Source: Amycolatopsis rubida
GTDB taxonomy: Bacteria > Actinomycetota > Actinomycetes > Mycobacteriales > Pseudonocardiaceae
Length of the DNA: 64,000 bases
Reading direction: 5' to 3'
NCBI RefSeq assembly: GCF_900115345.1
Contig: NZ_FOWC01000003.1
Coordinates: forward strand, 124,001 to 188,000
In this document: positions 1 through 8,101 of the stretch, piece by piece
How positions within the stretch are numbered: the first letter of the stretch is position 1
How the letters are laid out: each line of letters starts with the position of its first letter
The notes under the pieces: generated by a model
The model's input: only the letters and a program-made list of their open reading frames with translations
Told to the model about the DNA's origin: nothing
Databases searched by the model: none
Made by a program: the position numbers and the translations under genes

Positions 1-595
1 ACGACGAGCCCCGGCCTTCCCGGTGGTGACGGGCCGGAGAGCCCGCCGCGGCGTCGCGGTCAGCCACGGCCGGGGCCGCCTCGCGGATCGTGCGCACCGG
101 GGCAGTGCCAGCTGTCCGCGCGGCCGCTTTCTTGGTCGGGGAAGAGAGGGCTGCCTTCGCCGGGACAACGGCTTTGGCCGGCTCGGCGGTCGATGCGGAA
201 GCCGGGGCGGCCGCGTGGCCGGGCGAAGCCGCGACGGGAACCGAGCGCTGGGTGCGCACAGCGTCCTGCGCGGGCCAGAGCGGGCGGCCGGGGTGCCCGC
301 TCGTTTCCCGCGACCCGTGCAGCACGGCGGCGCCGCCGATGCCCGCGAGGCTGCCGTCGTGCTCGCTCCACCGGTTGCCCCACTCGTCGACGCCGGACTC
401 GTGGTGCAGCACGCCCGCGCCGCCGATGCCCGCGAACACGGCCGACTCCTCCTCGCTGCTGGACTGATTGGGCCACCAGCCGGTGGTGAGCGGCAGCGTC
501 TCGCCCGGGCCGGCGGCGGCCGCCGCGGTGCCGGGCAGCGCGAGGCACAGCGGAGCGAGGACCAACCCGGACAGCAACGTCCGTTTCATCGACAT
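1..595 (-). CDS. Secreted repeat-containing protein, C-terminus cut by window edge
   Basis: An open frame runs from ATG at 595 to the left edge with no stop, so the C-terminus is missing. The start is chosen because AAAGGA lies about 10 nt upstream; a second in-frame ATG follows two codons later. Residues 1-26 form a typical Sec signal peptide (MSMKRT, hydrophobic core, AAAAA cleavage region). The mature part has two related segments, AGIGGAGVLHHESG and AGIGGAAVLHGS, each near an acidic or Trp-containing stretch. It then becomes Ala/Pro/Lys-rich low complexity, suggesting a cell-wall-spanning or disordered tail. I do not recognise the family. It is divergent from the glycosidase gene at 953. 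Confidence 0.6.
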   Translation of the reverse strand, partial: MSMKRTLLSGLVLAPLCLALPGTAAAAAGPGETLPLTTGWWPNQSSSEEESAVFAGIGGAGVLHHESGVDEWGNRWSEHDGSLAGIGGAAVLHGSRETSGHPGRPLWPAQDAVRTQRSVPVAASPGHAAAPASASTAEPAKAVVPAKAALSSPTKKAAARTAGTAPVRTIREAAPAVADRDAAAGSPARHHREGRGSS

Positions 596-952
596 GGCAG
601 TTTGTTTCCTTTCCAAGGGGAAAGCGCCCGAAGTGAAAGACTGGTGCCGCGAACGAGCGCTGGGACGACCGGCGTCCTGCCGGCCGGACTGACGTTACCC
701 CCAGCCTGGCGCGAATTGCCGCCCGAGGAAAGCGATCCGCCCGCCCGGGTGCCGGCGCTTCCGTCCGGCAGCACCGAAAAACCGGCGTACACCTGGGAAT
801 CCCCTTTACCGGCAAGGTAAACCGCCTTGCACGCCAGGGTGACAGGTTGTCCCGCGCGGTTCACCGGAGCGGAAGGCGCGGCGTACACCCTTCCCAGTGG
901 CAGCTCCGGGACGAGCGGGCGATGTCGTCAGCGGGCGAAGACAATCGAGGGC
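596..952. other. Intergenic region between divergent secreted-protein genes
   Basis: The stretch should hold the two divergent promoters. I see no convincing gene, RNA or strong hairpin in it. Confidence 0.5.
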
Positions 953-1894
953 ATGTGTTCCTTACGCCGGGCCGGCGCCGTGCTCGTCGCCGTTCTCCTC
1001 GGCTGTGCCCACTGTCCGGCCGCGTCCGCGGCCAGTGCGCCGCAGCTCCTGCTGGGACAGGATTTCCCGGACCCCGACGTCGTCAAGACCGGCTCGGGAT
1101 ACCTGGCGTTCTCGACGACCGCCGGGGCCGGGAAAATCCCGGTGGCGAGCGCGCCGGCACCGGAAGGCCCGTGGCGGATCGTCGGCGACGCGCTCGGCTC
1201 CGTGCCGAAGTGGGCGAAGCCGGACGGCGGGTTCTGGGCGCCGGACATCTCCGAGGCGGCGGACGGGACCTTCGTGCTGTACTTCGCCGCGTCCCGCCTC
1301 CCGAACGGGCCGATGTGCGTCGGCACGGCGACTTCTGCGCAACCCGCGGGCCCGTACCAGCCGGATCGCGGCGAGCCGCTCGTCTGCGTGCCCGCGGACG
1401 GCGGCGACATCGATCCGCAGACCTTCCTCGACTCAGACGGCTCCCGGCACCTGCTGTACAAGGCGAACGGGGCGGCCTCCGGTCCGCCGGCGGCGATCTG
1501 GTCGCAGAAGCTGAGCCCGGACGGGCGGACGCTTTCCGGCTCCCGCACGGAACTGCTGCGCGCCGATCTCAGCTCGGAGAAGAACGTGGTCGAGGCGCCC
1601 GCGATGGTGAAGACGTCTTCCCGGTACCTGCTGTTCTACTCCGCCGATACGTTCCAGAGTTCCGGCTACCACACCGGTTACGCCACGGCGCCGACGCTCG
1701 CGGGCCCGTTCGTGAAGGCAGACGCCCCGTTTCTCTCCACCGAGCGGCTCGGCGGCGCCGTCGACGGACCGGGCGGTGCCGATGTGGTCGACGGGAACAT
1801 CTATTTCCACGGGTGGCTCAACGGCGGACGGCAGGCGCGCGGCCTGTACCGGCTGCCGATCAGGTTCCCCGGCGACATCCCGCAGCTCGGCTGA
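953..1894 (+). CDS. Secreted glycoside hydrolase family 43-type protein
   Basis: A 313-residue protein with a signal peptide (residues about 1-27, ending AASA). It has the landmarks of a GH43 five-bladed beta-propeller. FPDPDVVK near residue 40 would hold the catalytic base Asp, GGDIDPQTF near residue 150 the pKa-modulating Asp, and VVEAPAMVK near residue 220 the acid Glu. The FWAPDI motif typical of the family is also present. GH43 enzymes remove arabinose or xylose from plant polysaccharides; the exact substrate cannot be read here. The ATG at 953 places the signal peptide at the N-terminus; longer upstream starts would bury it. Its last 35 bases overlap the convergent STAS-ANTAR gene. Confidence 0.85.
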   Translation: MCSLRRAGAVLVAVLLGCAHCPAASAASAPQLLLGQDFPDPDVVKTGSGYLAFSTTAGAGKIPVASAPAPEGPWRIVGDALGSVPKWAKPDGGFWAPDISEAADGTFVLYFAASRLPNGPMCVGTATSAQPAGPYQPDRGEPLVCVPADGGDIDPQTFLDSDGSRHLLYKANGAASGPPAAIWSQKLSPDGRTLSGSRTELLRADLSSEKNVVEAPAMVKTSSRYLLFYSADTFQSSGYHTGYATAPTLAGPFVKADAPFLSTERLGGAVDGPGGADVVDGNIYFHGWLNGGRQARGLYRLPIRFPGDIPQLG

Positions 1895-2546
1895 GGCCGG
1901 CCGCGGGGACCGCGGTGTCGAGCACCTGCGCGGCGAGGTCGCGGAGCTTGACGTTGGTGTGCTGGGAAAGCTGCCGCAGCAGCTCGAACGCCTCGTCGGG
2001 GGTGACCTCGTGCCGGGCCATCAGCATGCCTTTGGCCTGTTCCAGTACGACACGACTGTCCAGGGCTTCGCGCAGCTGCTTGTTCTCGGCGCGGAGGTGC
2101 CGGACGAGTTCCGCCGGACTCGCGCCCTCGCGCGGCGGCGGCATCGGCTCCCAGTGGGCGATGCGCTTTTCGGCGCGGGTCGCGTGGGCGCGTGCCTCGT
2201 CCAGGGTGGTGCACAGTGCTATCCGCGCGTCGATCCCGATGATCTGCGACGACCGCCGCACCGGACGGGACGCTGCGACCACCAGCGTCAAACCGGCCTT
2301 CCGGGCCTCGTCGTGCACTTCTCGCAGGACAATGCTTCCGCTCGAACCGAAAAAGGTGACGCGGGTGAGGTCCGCGAGCACCACCGGCGCGGTCACTCCG
2401 GCGCGCCACAGCCCGTTCCACGCCTCCCGCCACAGCGGCGTCGTGTCCCGGTCCACTTCGCCGACCGCGGTCACCGTCACGACCGACGGCCCGCGTTCGA
2501 CCCCTACGGAAAGGGGACCGCGCGCCTGGCCCAGCACCGCTTTCAC
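1860..2546 (-). CDS. STAS-ANTAR domain regulator
   Basis: A 228-residue protein. Residues about 10-105 form a STAS (anti-sigma-factor antagonist) domain, with DLTRVTFFGSSGSIVL as the strand-loop-helix that normally carries the phosphorylated Ser. Residues about 150-205 form an ANTAR RNA-binding domain (LREALDSRVVLEQAKGMLM, then DEAFELLRQLSQHTNVKLRD). STAS domains bind anti-sigma factors; ANTAR domains bind paired-hexaloop RNA hairpins and antiterminate. Joining them suggests stress signalling feeding RNA-level control. GTG 2546 is chosen because GGAGG lies 5 nt upstream; the open frame continues further upstream without homology. It stands alone and converges on the GH43 gene. Confidence 0.82.
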   Translation of the reverse strand: MKAVLGQARGPLSVGVERGPSVVTVTAVGEVDRDTTPLWREAWNGLWRAGVTAPVVLADLTRVTFFGSSGSIVLREVHDEARKAGLTLVVAASRPVRRSSQIIGIDARIALCTTLDEARAHATRAEKRIAHWEPMPPPREGASPAELVRHLRAENKQLREALDSRVVLEQAKGMLMARHEVTPDEAFELLRQLSQHTNVKLRDLAAQVLDTAVPAAGLSRAAGCRRGT

Positions 2547-2572
2547 CGAAACCTCCAGTGCGCATAACGGAA

Positions 2573-2646
2573 GGGCTCCGGCGCGGCGCGCCGGAGCCCG
2601 GATGCCGCGAAGCGGCCGCCGCGGGCGCGGGGCCCGCGGCGGCCGC
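2573..2646 (-). terminator. Two strong hairpins downstream of the small secreted protein gene
   Basis: Positions 2573-2584 pair perfectly with 2588-2599 (12-bp arms, 3-nt loop). Positions 2612-2626 pair perfectly with 2632-2646 (15-bp arms, 5-nt loop). Both lie just past the stop at 2657, fitting termination of the minus-strand gene, and also separate it from the STAS-ANTAR gene. No U-tract follows, as is common in high-GC actinomycetes. Confidence 0.7.
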
Positions 2647-2656
2647 CGGCCCGCGG

Positions 2657-3007
2657 TCAGCGGCCCTGAGCCGAACCGCCGTCGACGACGGTGCCGGAGG
2701 CGCAGTTGTACGGCGCCTTGCCCGCGGCCTCGTTCTCGCCGGGGGAGAGCACCGGCACGTTGATGCCCTGGGCCACGTGGCGCACCGGCACCTGCACGCC
2801 GAGCACGTTGACGTCGTTGTCGCACACTCCGCCGACGAGGTTCAGGTTGTGCACCGCGTCCAGGTTCTGCACGTTGCCGAGACCGACCTGGCCGTCGGGG
2901 CCGGCCGGCGGGCCCGACACGCTGACCCCGGCCGCGGAAGCCGACCCGCCGAGGACGGCCATCCCGGCGGCGAGAGCCGTGGCGACGAAACCGAGCTGCT
3001 TGATCAC
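2657..3007 (-). CDS. Small secreted protein with one Cys pair (paralogue 1)
   Basis: A 116-residue protein starting at GTG 3007 behind AAGGAG. Residues 1-25 are a signal peptide ending SASA. The mature part has a conserved block, VCDNDVNVLGVQVPVRH, then NVPVLSPGENEAAGKAPYNC. The two Cys are 40-odd residues apart. The block recalls the C-x-N-x-V-N-V-x-G core of chaplins (small secreted amphipathic domain), but the spacing differs, so chaplin function is only a suggestion. A close paralogue lies 310 bp upstream (3318-3659), pointing to tandem duplication. It is likely cell-surface or extracellular. Confidence 0.75.
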   Translation of the reverse strand: MIKQLGFVATALAAGMAVLGGSASAAGVSVSGPPAGPDGQVGLGNVQNLDAVHNLNLVGGVCDNDVNVLGVQVPVRHVAQGINVPVLSPGENEAAGKAPYNCASGTVVDGGSAQGR

Positions 3008-3317
3008 TGGTGAAACTCCTTGCCAACAACAACCCGCCGCACTTCGGCGGGAAGAACAGGGAAACGGCCGCGGCGAATTCCGCGCCGCGGCCGGGAATCG
3101 CGGAAGCGGCGGTTCTCGTTCCGGGCGAGGCCGGCGCGCCCCTGGGCACGTGCGCGCCGGCCCCGCCGTGCCGGCGTCGCCGCGCGTCGCGGCCCCCTGG
3201 GCCAGGCCCGGGAATGTCGGGCACGTTCCCGGCCCGGGCGGGCCCGCACGACGCGGCGGTGAACCGCCGGACTTCGCGCCCCTGCCGTCTTCCGCGAGCG
3301 GGCCGGGGCGCGAAGGC
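3008..3317. other. Intergenic between the two paralogous secreted-protein genes
   Basis: Very GC-rich. It should hold the promoter of the gene starting at 3007. I see no gene. Confidence 0.5.
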
Positions 3318-3659
3318 TCAGTGGTGCTGGACGCTGCCGCCGTCGGTCACCGCACCCGCGGCGCAGTTGTACGGGGACTGGCCCGCCGCCTTGTTCGCTC
3401 CGGGGGACAGGACCGGCACGCCGATGCCGTCGAGCGAGTGCCGGACCGGAACCTGGACGCCGAGCACGTTCACGTCGTTGCCGCAGAGCCCGAGGGTGGC
3501 GTTCACGGTGTGCAGCACGTCGGTGTTGTCGAGGTTCGCCAGGCCGGCCTGGCCGTCCGCGCCGTGGTGCGGGCCCGGGATTCCGGCCGAGGCGGTTCCG
3601 CCGAACAGCAGGATGCCGGCCGCGACCGCGCCCGTGGCGAAACCGATTTTCTTCAGCAT
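3318..3659 (-). CDS. Small secreted protein with one Cys pair (paralogue 2)
   Basis: A 113-residue protein from ATG 3659, with AAGGAG 8-9 nt upstream. A signal peptide spans residues 1-25 (TASA). The mature core, LCGNDVNVLGVQVPVRH then GVPVLSPGANKAAGQSPYNC, matches the neighbour at 2657-3007 almost residue for residue, as does the TDGGS tail. The central GNDVNVLG resembles the chaplin core, but the full chaplin pattern is not met. A longer in-frame start at 4019 exists but lacks a signal peptide and is rejected. Function is unknown; surface or extracellular location is inferred. Confidence 0.75.
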   Translation of the reverse strand: MLKKIGFATGAVAAGILLFGGTASAGIPGPHHGADGQAGLANLDNTDVLHTVNATLGLCGNDVNVLGVQVPVRHSLDGIGVPVLSPGANKAAGQSPYNCAAGAVTDGGSVQHH

Positions 3660-4101
3660 GGGGTTGTGCTCCTTGGGGAATGAGGATCGCGTCGGGCGGA
3701 CGGGGCGTTCCGTCCGCCCGGGTGCGTCGAGAAACCTACTGGCGGAAGGCGAGCGGGTTCCACTTCGTTCCACCATCGTGTCGGGCCGCGATTCCCTGAC
3801 CGGGATTTCCGTAACCCAATGGGGGAAGCCGTCCGCCGCTTTCTTGCCAGCAAAGAGAACACGCGACGAAAAGCCCTGCGCCGTCCTCGGGGAGAGGGCG
3901 CCGGGTTTTTCCAGGGGGTCGCGCGCGGATTCGAAACGAGCTGGTCTTGGGCCGGGCGAGCGGGAGGGAAATGCCGCGGGCTGAGAAGACTCGCGCATTT
4001 CCTCGGTTCCGGCGCGCACAGGAGCCGGCGGCGGCCCTTCGGGGTGGGTCGCCGCCGGCTCCGGCTGGCTGGACCAGCCTCATGCGGCGCGGAGCGGGAA
4101 G
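3660..4101. other. Intergenic stretch with a terminator
   Basis: No gene is supported here. It contains the terminator hairpin at 4021-4062 and the presumed promoter of the gene starting at 3659. Confidence 0.5.
4021..4062 (-). terminator. Terminator hairpin of the His-rich secreted protein gene
   Basis: Positions 4021-4033 and 4050-4062 are perfect 13-bp inverted repeats around a 16-nt loop. They lie 40 nt past the stop codon at 4102. Confidence 0.7.
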
Positions 4102-4509
4102 TTACCGTTCCCGGCCTCCGCGCAGGCCCGGACTATGGTGGTGATGGTTCCGGTGCTCGCCGCCGGCGCTCGCGCTGACGTGGGACGAAGTGGCTCCTTC
4201 CGGGCCGGCGGTGTTTTCGCCGTGGGCATAGCGGACGCCGCCGCGGGAATCCGCGGCGGCGTAGGTGTAATCGCTGCTCGCGCCGTCTTCGGTCGCGCTG
4301 GCGTTTTCCCGGTAATAGGTGGCGGAGCCGCCGGCGTAGTGCGGATTGCTGCCGGTGGAGCTGTAGATCGAGCTGTGGGAGGCGCCGGCCGGGCCTGCCG
4401 TCGCCGTGCTCGCGGCGTACGTGTCGGCTGAGGCGATTCCGGCGGCTCCCAAGGTCAGCGGCAGGGCGAGAGCTCCGGCGACGAGCGTCCGGCGCACAGT
4501 CCTGTTCAT
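4102..4509 (-). CDS. Small secreted hydrophilic protein with His cluster
   Basis: A 135-residue protein. ATG 4509 has GAAAGGAAG upstream. Residues 1-29 are a signal peptide (MNRTVRR, hydrophobic core, ASADT). The mature protein is Ser/Thr/Ala/Tyr-rich with no Cys. It ends in EHRNHHHHSPGLRGG, which could bind metal ions. I do not recognise the family. It follows the other small secreted proteins on the same strand but has its own terminator and 440 bp of separation, so it is likely a separate unit. Confidence 0.65.
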   Translation of the reverse strand: MNRTVRRTLVAGALALPLTLGAAGIASADTYAASTATAGPAGASHSSIYSSTGSNPHYAGGSATYYRENASATEDGASSDYTYAAADSRGGVRYAHGENTAGPEGATSSHVSASAGGEHRNHHHHSPGLRGGRER

Positions 4510-4554
4510 GGTCGACTTCCTTTCTGAACTTCTCGGATGAAACCGAGGCCGGTT

Positions 4555-5690
4555 TCACTGAACCGGATTCCCGGTCTCGTCGCAGCCATTCCCGCCCGAT
4601 GTGATGATTCGCGGGAAAAGCCCGTTGGTGGAATATTCCCCATTAGTGGTTTCACCGCGAGCGCGTTGCCGCGGGTCTTTTTGCCCGCCGGCTGTCCGTT
4701 CCGCCCCACAGGCACCGGGGCACGTGCGCCCCCTTTCTCTTCGACCCGCCGCATCACCGGTGCCGGACAGGCCGGCTTGGTGGAGTTCGCGGGCGAGGTA
4801 GTCGAGAGTGCCGATCCCGCGCACGTCGAAGAACACAAGCGCGGCGCGGCCGCGGGCTGTGGAGCGGATGAGCGAACCGATCCCGGTGAGCGGCCGGACG
4901 ACGAACACCGCGACGGCCGCGAAGAGGGCTTCGAGCGGAGTGAGGCCGCGCAGCAGACCGTCGCCGAGGGCGAAGCCCAGTCGCTGGATCGCCCGCCGCA
5001 GCGGACGTGCGCCGAACTGCGGTCCGTAGCCCAGCTCGCTGATCCGCACCGGCGTGAACTCGACGGTGTGGCCCTTTGCGTGGGAACCCCGTTTCGCGCG
5101 CACAGGCAGCAGCCCCGTGATCCAGTCGAGCTGGTCGGCCTCCAGCGGGCGGAAGACGACGATCTCGTCGATCCGGCTGAGCAACTCCGGGCGGAACGAT
5201 GCGCGCAGCCGCCGCATCAGGCGTTCGCGCAGCTCGTCGGCGGGCTGGACGAAGCCGAACGCGCCGTGGGTCGAGCTGCCGGCCAGGTCCGAGCTGAGGT
5301 TGCCGGTCATGATGGGCACGGTGCTGGCGAAGCCGGACGTGCGGCCGCGGCCGTCGTCGAGGACCTGCAGCAGCACGGTGAACAGGTCCGGATGCGCCTT
5401 CTCGACCTCGTCGAGCAGCACCACGGAGTGCGGGCGGCGCCGCACCGGCTCGGTGAGCTGGCGGCCGGCTCCGACGTACCCGGGCAGCGAACCGATCAGC
5501 CTGCTGACGGCGTGGCGCTCGGAGTACTCGCTCAGGTCGATGCGCACCATGCTGTCCTGGTCGCCGACTAGCGCCTGCGCGAGTTCGGTCTAGCCGACGC
5601 CGGTGGGGCCGAGGAACAGGAAGCTGCCGGACGGCCGGTCCGGTTGGGTTCCCGGTGAGCGCCTTTCGCACACCTGAGGCGGCCAGCCGC
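4555..5690 (-). pseudogene. ClpB/ClpC-type AAA+ ATPase fragment, inactivated
   Basis: The second AAA+ domain of a Clp/Hsp100 unfoldase is recognisable: RPSGSFLFLGPTGVG, then TELAQALVGDQDSMVRIDLSEY, GYVGAGRQLTEPVRRRP, SVVLLDEVEKAHPD (Walker B) and FRPELLSRIDEIVVF. The codon for the Walker A lysine (GPTGVGKT) is TAG at about 5591-5593. An upstream piece, VRKALTG (about 5660), lies in a different frame, so there is also a frameshift. The N-terminal domain, D1 and the middle domain are absent. The last ~120 residues before the stop at 4555 do not resemble Clp. A translatable remnant could start at ATG 5550, but it lacks Walker A. This is judged a decayed gene. Confidence 0.8.
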
Positions 5691-5738
5691 GTTTCGCGCT
5701 CCCGGCGCGCGGGCACCCGGGCGAGCGGAGGTGGTGGG

Positions 5739-6242
5739 ATGTCCTCGAAGGGCCGGCTGGCCGAATACCGCGCCAAACGCGGCCTGCGGCGGAGACTGGA
5801 GCCGGGCGGGGGCCGCGCGAACGCCGAACCGGTGTTCCTCGTCCAGCGGCACGACGCGTTCGACTTCCGTCCGGAGATCGGCGGCGTCCTCGTCTCGTGG
5901 CCGGTGCCGAAGTGTCCGTCGCTGAACCCGTCGGACGGGCGGCTCGCCATCCGCGCCGGGGATCACCCGCTCGACTATGCCCGGTTCGAGGGCTCCGTCC
6001 CCGCCGGCGAGTACGGCGGCGGCACTGTGATCGGGCGGGACACCGGCACCTTCGAACTAGCCCTCGAAGAGGGGGTCGGCCTGCACGGCGAGAAGCTGCG
6101 AGGCACCTTATCCTTGCTCCGCCGCGATTCGTCCGGCCAAGAGCAGTGGCGGCTGAGCAAAAAGGACGACGAGGGTGCCGGCCGCCGTCGCAAACTCGCG
6201 AAGACCCAGCTCACCGGCTGTGCCAACCGGGACCTCGAATGA
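5739..6242 (+). CDS. LigD-type 3'-phosphoesterase domain protein
   Basis: A 167-residue stand-alone phosphoesterase like the PE domain of the NHEJ ligase LigD, which trims 3' ends to a 3'-OH. Visible motifs: FLVQRHDA near residue 36, DFRPEIGGVLVSWPVPKCPS, DHPLDYARFEG and VPAGEYGGGTVI. The usual HDASRLHYDFR stretch is shortened to HDAFDFR: the segment with the second catalytic His is lost, while the first His, Asp and Arg remain. Activity is therefore doubtful. ATG 5739 (GGTGGTGGG upstream) starts at conserved-looking sequence. The stop overlaps the ligase start (ATGA), so translation is probably coupled. Confidence 0.82.
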   Translation: MSSKGRLAEYRAKRGLRRRLEPGGGRANAEPVFLVQRHDAFDFRPEIGGVLVSWPVPKCPSLNPSDGRLAIRAGDHPLDYARFEGSVPAGEYGGGTVIGRDTGTFELALEEGVGLHGEKLRGTLSLLRRDSSGQEQWRLSKKDDEGAGRRRKLAKTQLTGCANRDLE

Positions 6243-7183
6243 CCGGACCTGGCTGGCGCGAGCCGGCCCTCGCCACGCTCACCGACCGCCGCTTCTCCGA
6301 CGAAGGCTGGATCTACGAGCGCAAGCTCGACGGCGTGCGCGCCATCTGCGTGCGCGACAGCGGCACCCCCACGCTGTACTCCCGCAATCGCAAAGTGATG
6401 GACAACGCGTACCCGGAGATCGTGGAAGCGCTTGCCGCGCAAGGCGGACCGCGGTTCGTCGCGGACGGGGAGATCGTCGCGTTCGACGGCGGCCAGACCA
6501 GTTTCGCCGCACTCCAGCCGCGCATCCACCTGACTGATCCGGAGCGCGCGCGAGCGACCGGCGTGCGCGTCTACTACTACCTGTTCGATCTTCTGTACTA
6601 CGACGAGCAGGACACCACGCCGCTCCCGCTGCGTCAGCGCAAGTCGATCCTGCGCGACGCTTTCGCTTTCGACGATCCCCTCCGCCTGTCCGCGCACCGC
6701 AACACCGAAGGCGAGAAGTACTTCGAGGACGCGTGCCGGCGCGGCTGGGAGGGCGTGATCGCGAAGCGCGCCGACGCGCCGTACCACGGTGGCCGTTCGC
6801 CGGACTGGCTGAAATTCAAGTGCCAGCAAGGCCAGGAGATGGTGATCGGCGGGTTCACCGCCCCGCAGGGCAGCCGCGTCGGCTTCGGCGCGCTGCTGCT
6901 GGGCTATCACGAGAAGGGGCAGCTGCGGTACGCGGGCAAGGTCGGCACCGGCTTCGGCCACCAGCTTTTGACCTCGCTGCACGCCGAGCTGGCCCGGCGC
7001 GAAACCGGCAGTTCGCCGTTCGCCGATCGGGTGCGCGAGCCGGGTGCGCACTGGGTGCGGCCCGAGCTGGTCGCCCAGATCGGCTTCTCCGAGTGGACCC
7101 GCGACGGCCGGTTGCGCCACCCGAGGTTCACCGGCCTGCGCCACGACAAGAAGCCGTCCGACGTGATCCGGGAGCGTCCGTGA
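6239..7183 (+). CDS. ATP-dependent DNA ligase, LigD ligase domain type
   Basis: A 314-residue nucleotidyltransferase-plus-OB-fold ligase. Motif I is YERKLDGVRAI near residue 28, with the adenylated Lys. Motif III (DGEIVAFD), FDLLYYD, motif IV (WEGVIAKR) and motif V (WLKFKC) follow in order. The OB part ends in RHPRFTGLRHDKKPSDV, typical of LigD/LigC. It seals nicks or breaks in non-homologous end joining. The start overlaps the phosphoesterase stop and its own stop overlaps the polymerase GTG, giving a three-gene operon. No Ku gene is in the window. Confidence 0.9.
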   Translation: MTGPGWREPALATLTDRRFSDEGWIYERKLDGVRAICVRDSGTPTLYSRNRKVMDNAYPEIVEALAAQGGPRFVADGEIVAFDGGQTSFAALQPRIHLTDPERARATGVRVYYYLFDLLYYDEQDTTPLPLRQRKSILRDAFAFDDPLRLSAHRNTEGEKYFEDACRRGWEGVIAKRADAPYHGGRSPDWLKFKCQQGQEMVIGGFTAPQGSRVGFGALLLGYHEKGQLRYAGKVGTGFGHQLLTSLHAELARRETGSSPFADRVREPGAHWVRPELVAQIGFSEWTRDGRLRHPRFTGLRHDKKPSDVIRERP

Positions 7184-8043
7184 AGATTTCCCGCCCCGAC
7201 AAGGTTTTCTATCCCGGTGAGGGGCTCACCAAAGGCGATGTCGTCGAGCACTACCGCACGGTCGCGCCCGCGATGCTGCCGCATCTGCGCGGCCGGCCGC
7301 TCACGCTGCGGCGGTATCCGGACGGAATCGAGGCCGAGGGGTGGTTCCAGAAGCACCCTGGCGAGTACTTCCCGTCGTGGCTGCGCACCGTGCGCGTGCC
7401 GCGCCGGGGCGGCGGCACCGACGAGTACGTCGTGTGCGACGACGAGGATTCCCTGCTGTACCTGGCAGGCCAGGCCACGGTGGAGTTCCACGTCTGGCTG
7501 TCCACTGTGGACGCGCCGGAGAAGCCGGACCTGCTGGTGCTCGACCTGGACCCGCCGGAGGGCACCGACGTCGCCGACCTGCGCACGGCGGCCCGCCGCA
7601 TCCGCGACCACTACGCCGAGGTCGGCCTCGCCGCGTACGTGCAGGCCACGGGAGGCCGCGGCTTCCACGTGGCGGCGCCCCTCGATGCCACGGCCGCCAC
7701 GGATGTCGTCCTGGAACTCTCGCGAGCGTTGGCGGACCGGGTCGCGGCTGCCGACCCGGATCGCCTGACCACCGCCCAGCGCAAGGACCAGCGCGGCGAC
7801 CGCATCTTTGTCGACGCGAACCGCAACGGCTACGCCCAGACCTTCGTGGCCCCGTATTCCCTGCGCGCCCGCCCCGGCGCGGCCTCGGCGACCCCGCTGG
7901 ACTGGACGGAACTCGGCAAGGCCGAGCCGGACGGCTGGGGCCCGGGCAAACTGCGCCGGCGGCTGGCGCGGAAGGACGACCCGTGGCGCGGGATGGAGAA
8001 GAACGCCGGGTCGGCGGAGAAGGCGTGGGAGAAGTTCGGCTGA
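7180..8043 (+). CDS. LigD-type primase/polymerase domain protein
   Basis: A 287-residue archaeo-eukaryotic-primase-type polymerase, as in the Pol domain of LigD, which fills gaps with ribo- or deoxynucleotides during end joining. Motifs: SRPDKVFYPGEGLTKGDVVEHY at the N-terminus, LVLDLDPPEG (metal-binding Asp pair) near residue 125, ATGGRGFHV near residue 155, and the C-terminal RIFVDANRNGYAQT and APYSLRARPGA. GTG 7180 overlaps the ligase stop. Together the three genes split the LigD polypeptide into separate proteins in the order PE-ligase-polymerase. Confidence 0.9.
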   Translation: MKISRPDKVFYPGEGLTKGDVVEHYRTVAPAMLPHLRGRPLTLRRYPDGIEAEGWFQKHPGEYFPSWLRTVRVPRRGGGTDEYVVCDDEDSLLYLAGQATVEFHVWLSTVDAPEKPDLLVLDLDPPEGTDVADLRTAARRIRDHYAEVGLAAYVQATGGRGFHVAAPLDATAATDVVLELSRALADRVAAADPDRLTTAQRKDQRGDRIFVDANRNGYAQTFVAPYSLRARPGAASATPLDWTELGKAEPDGWGPGKLRRRLARKDDPWRGMEKNAGSAEKAWEKFG

Positions 8044-8052
8044 GGCTGCCGG

Positions 8053-8090
8053 CCGCGCTGGAGGGACCGCGCGCGATCCCTCCAGCGCGG
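8053..8090. terminator. Bidirectional terminator between polymerase and protease genes
   Basis: Perfect 14-bp arms at 8053-8066 and 8077-8090 with a 10-nt loop lie between two convergent stops (8043 and 8102). Confidence 0.8.
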
Positions 8091-8101
8091 TACGGCGACG
8101 A

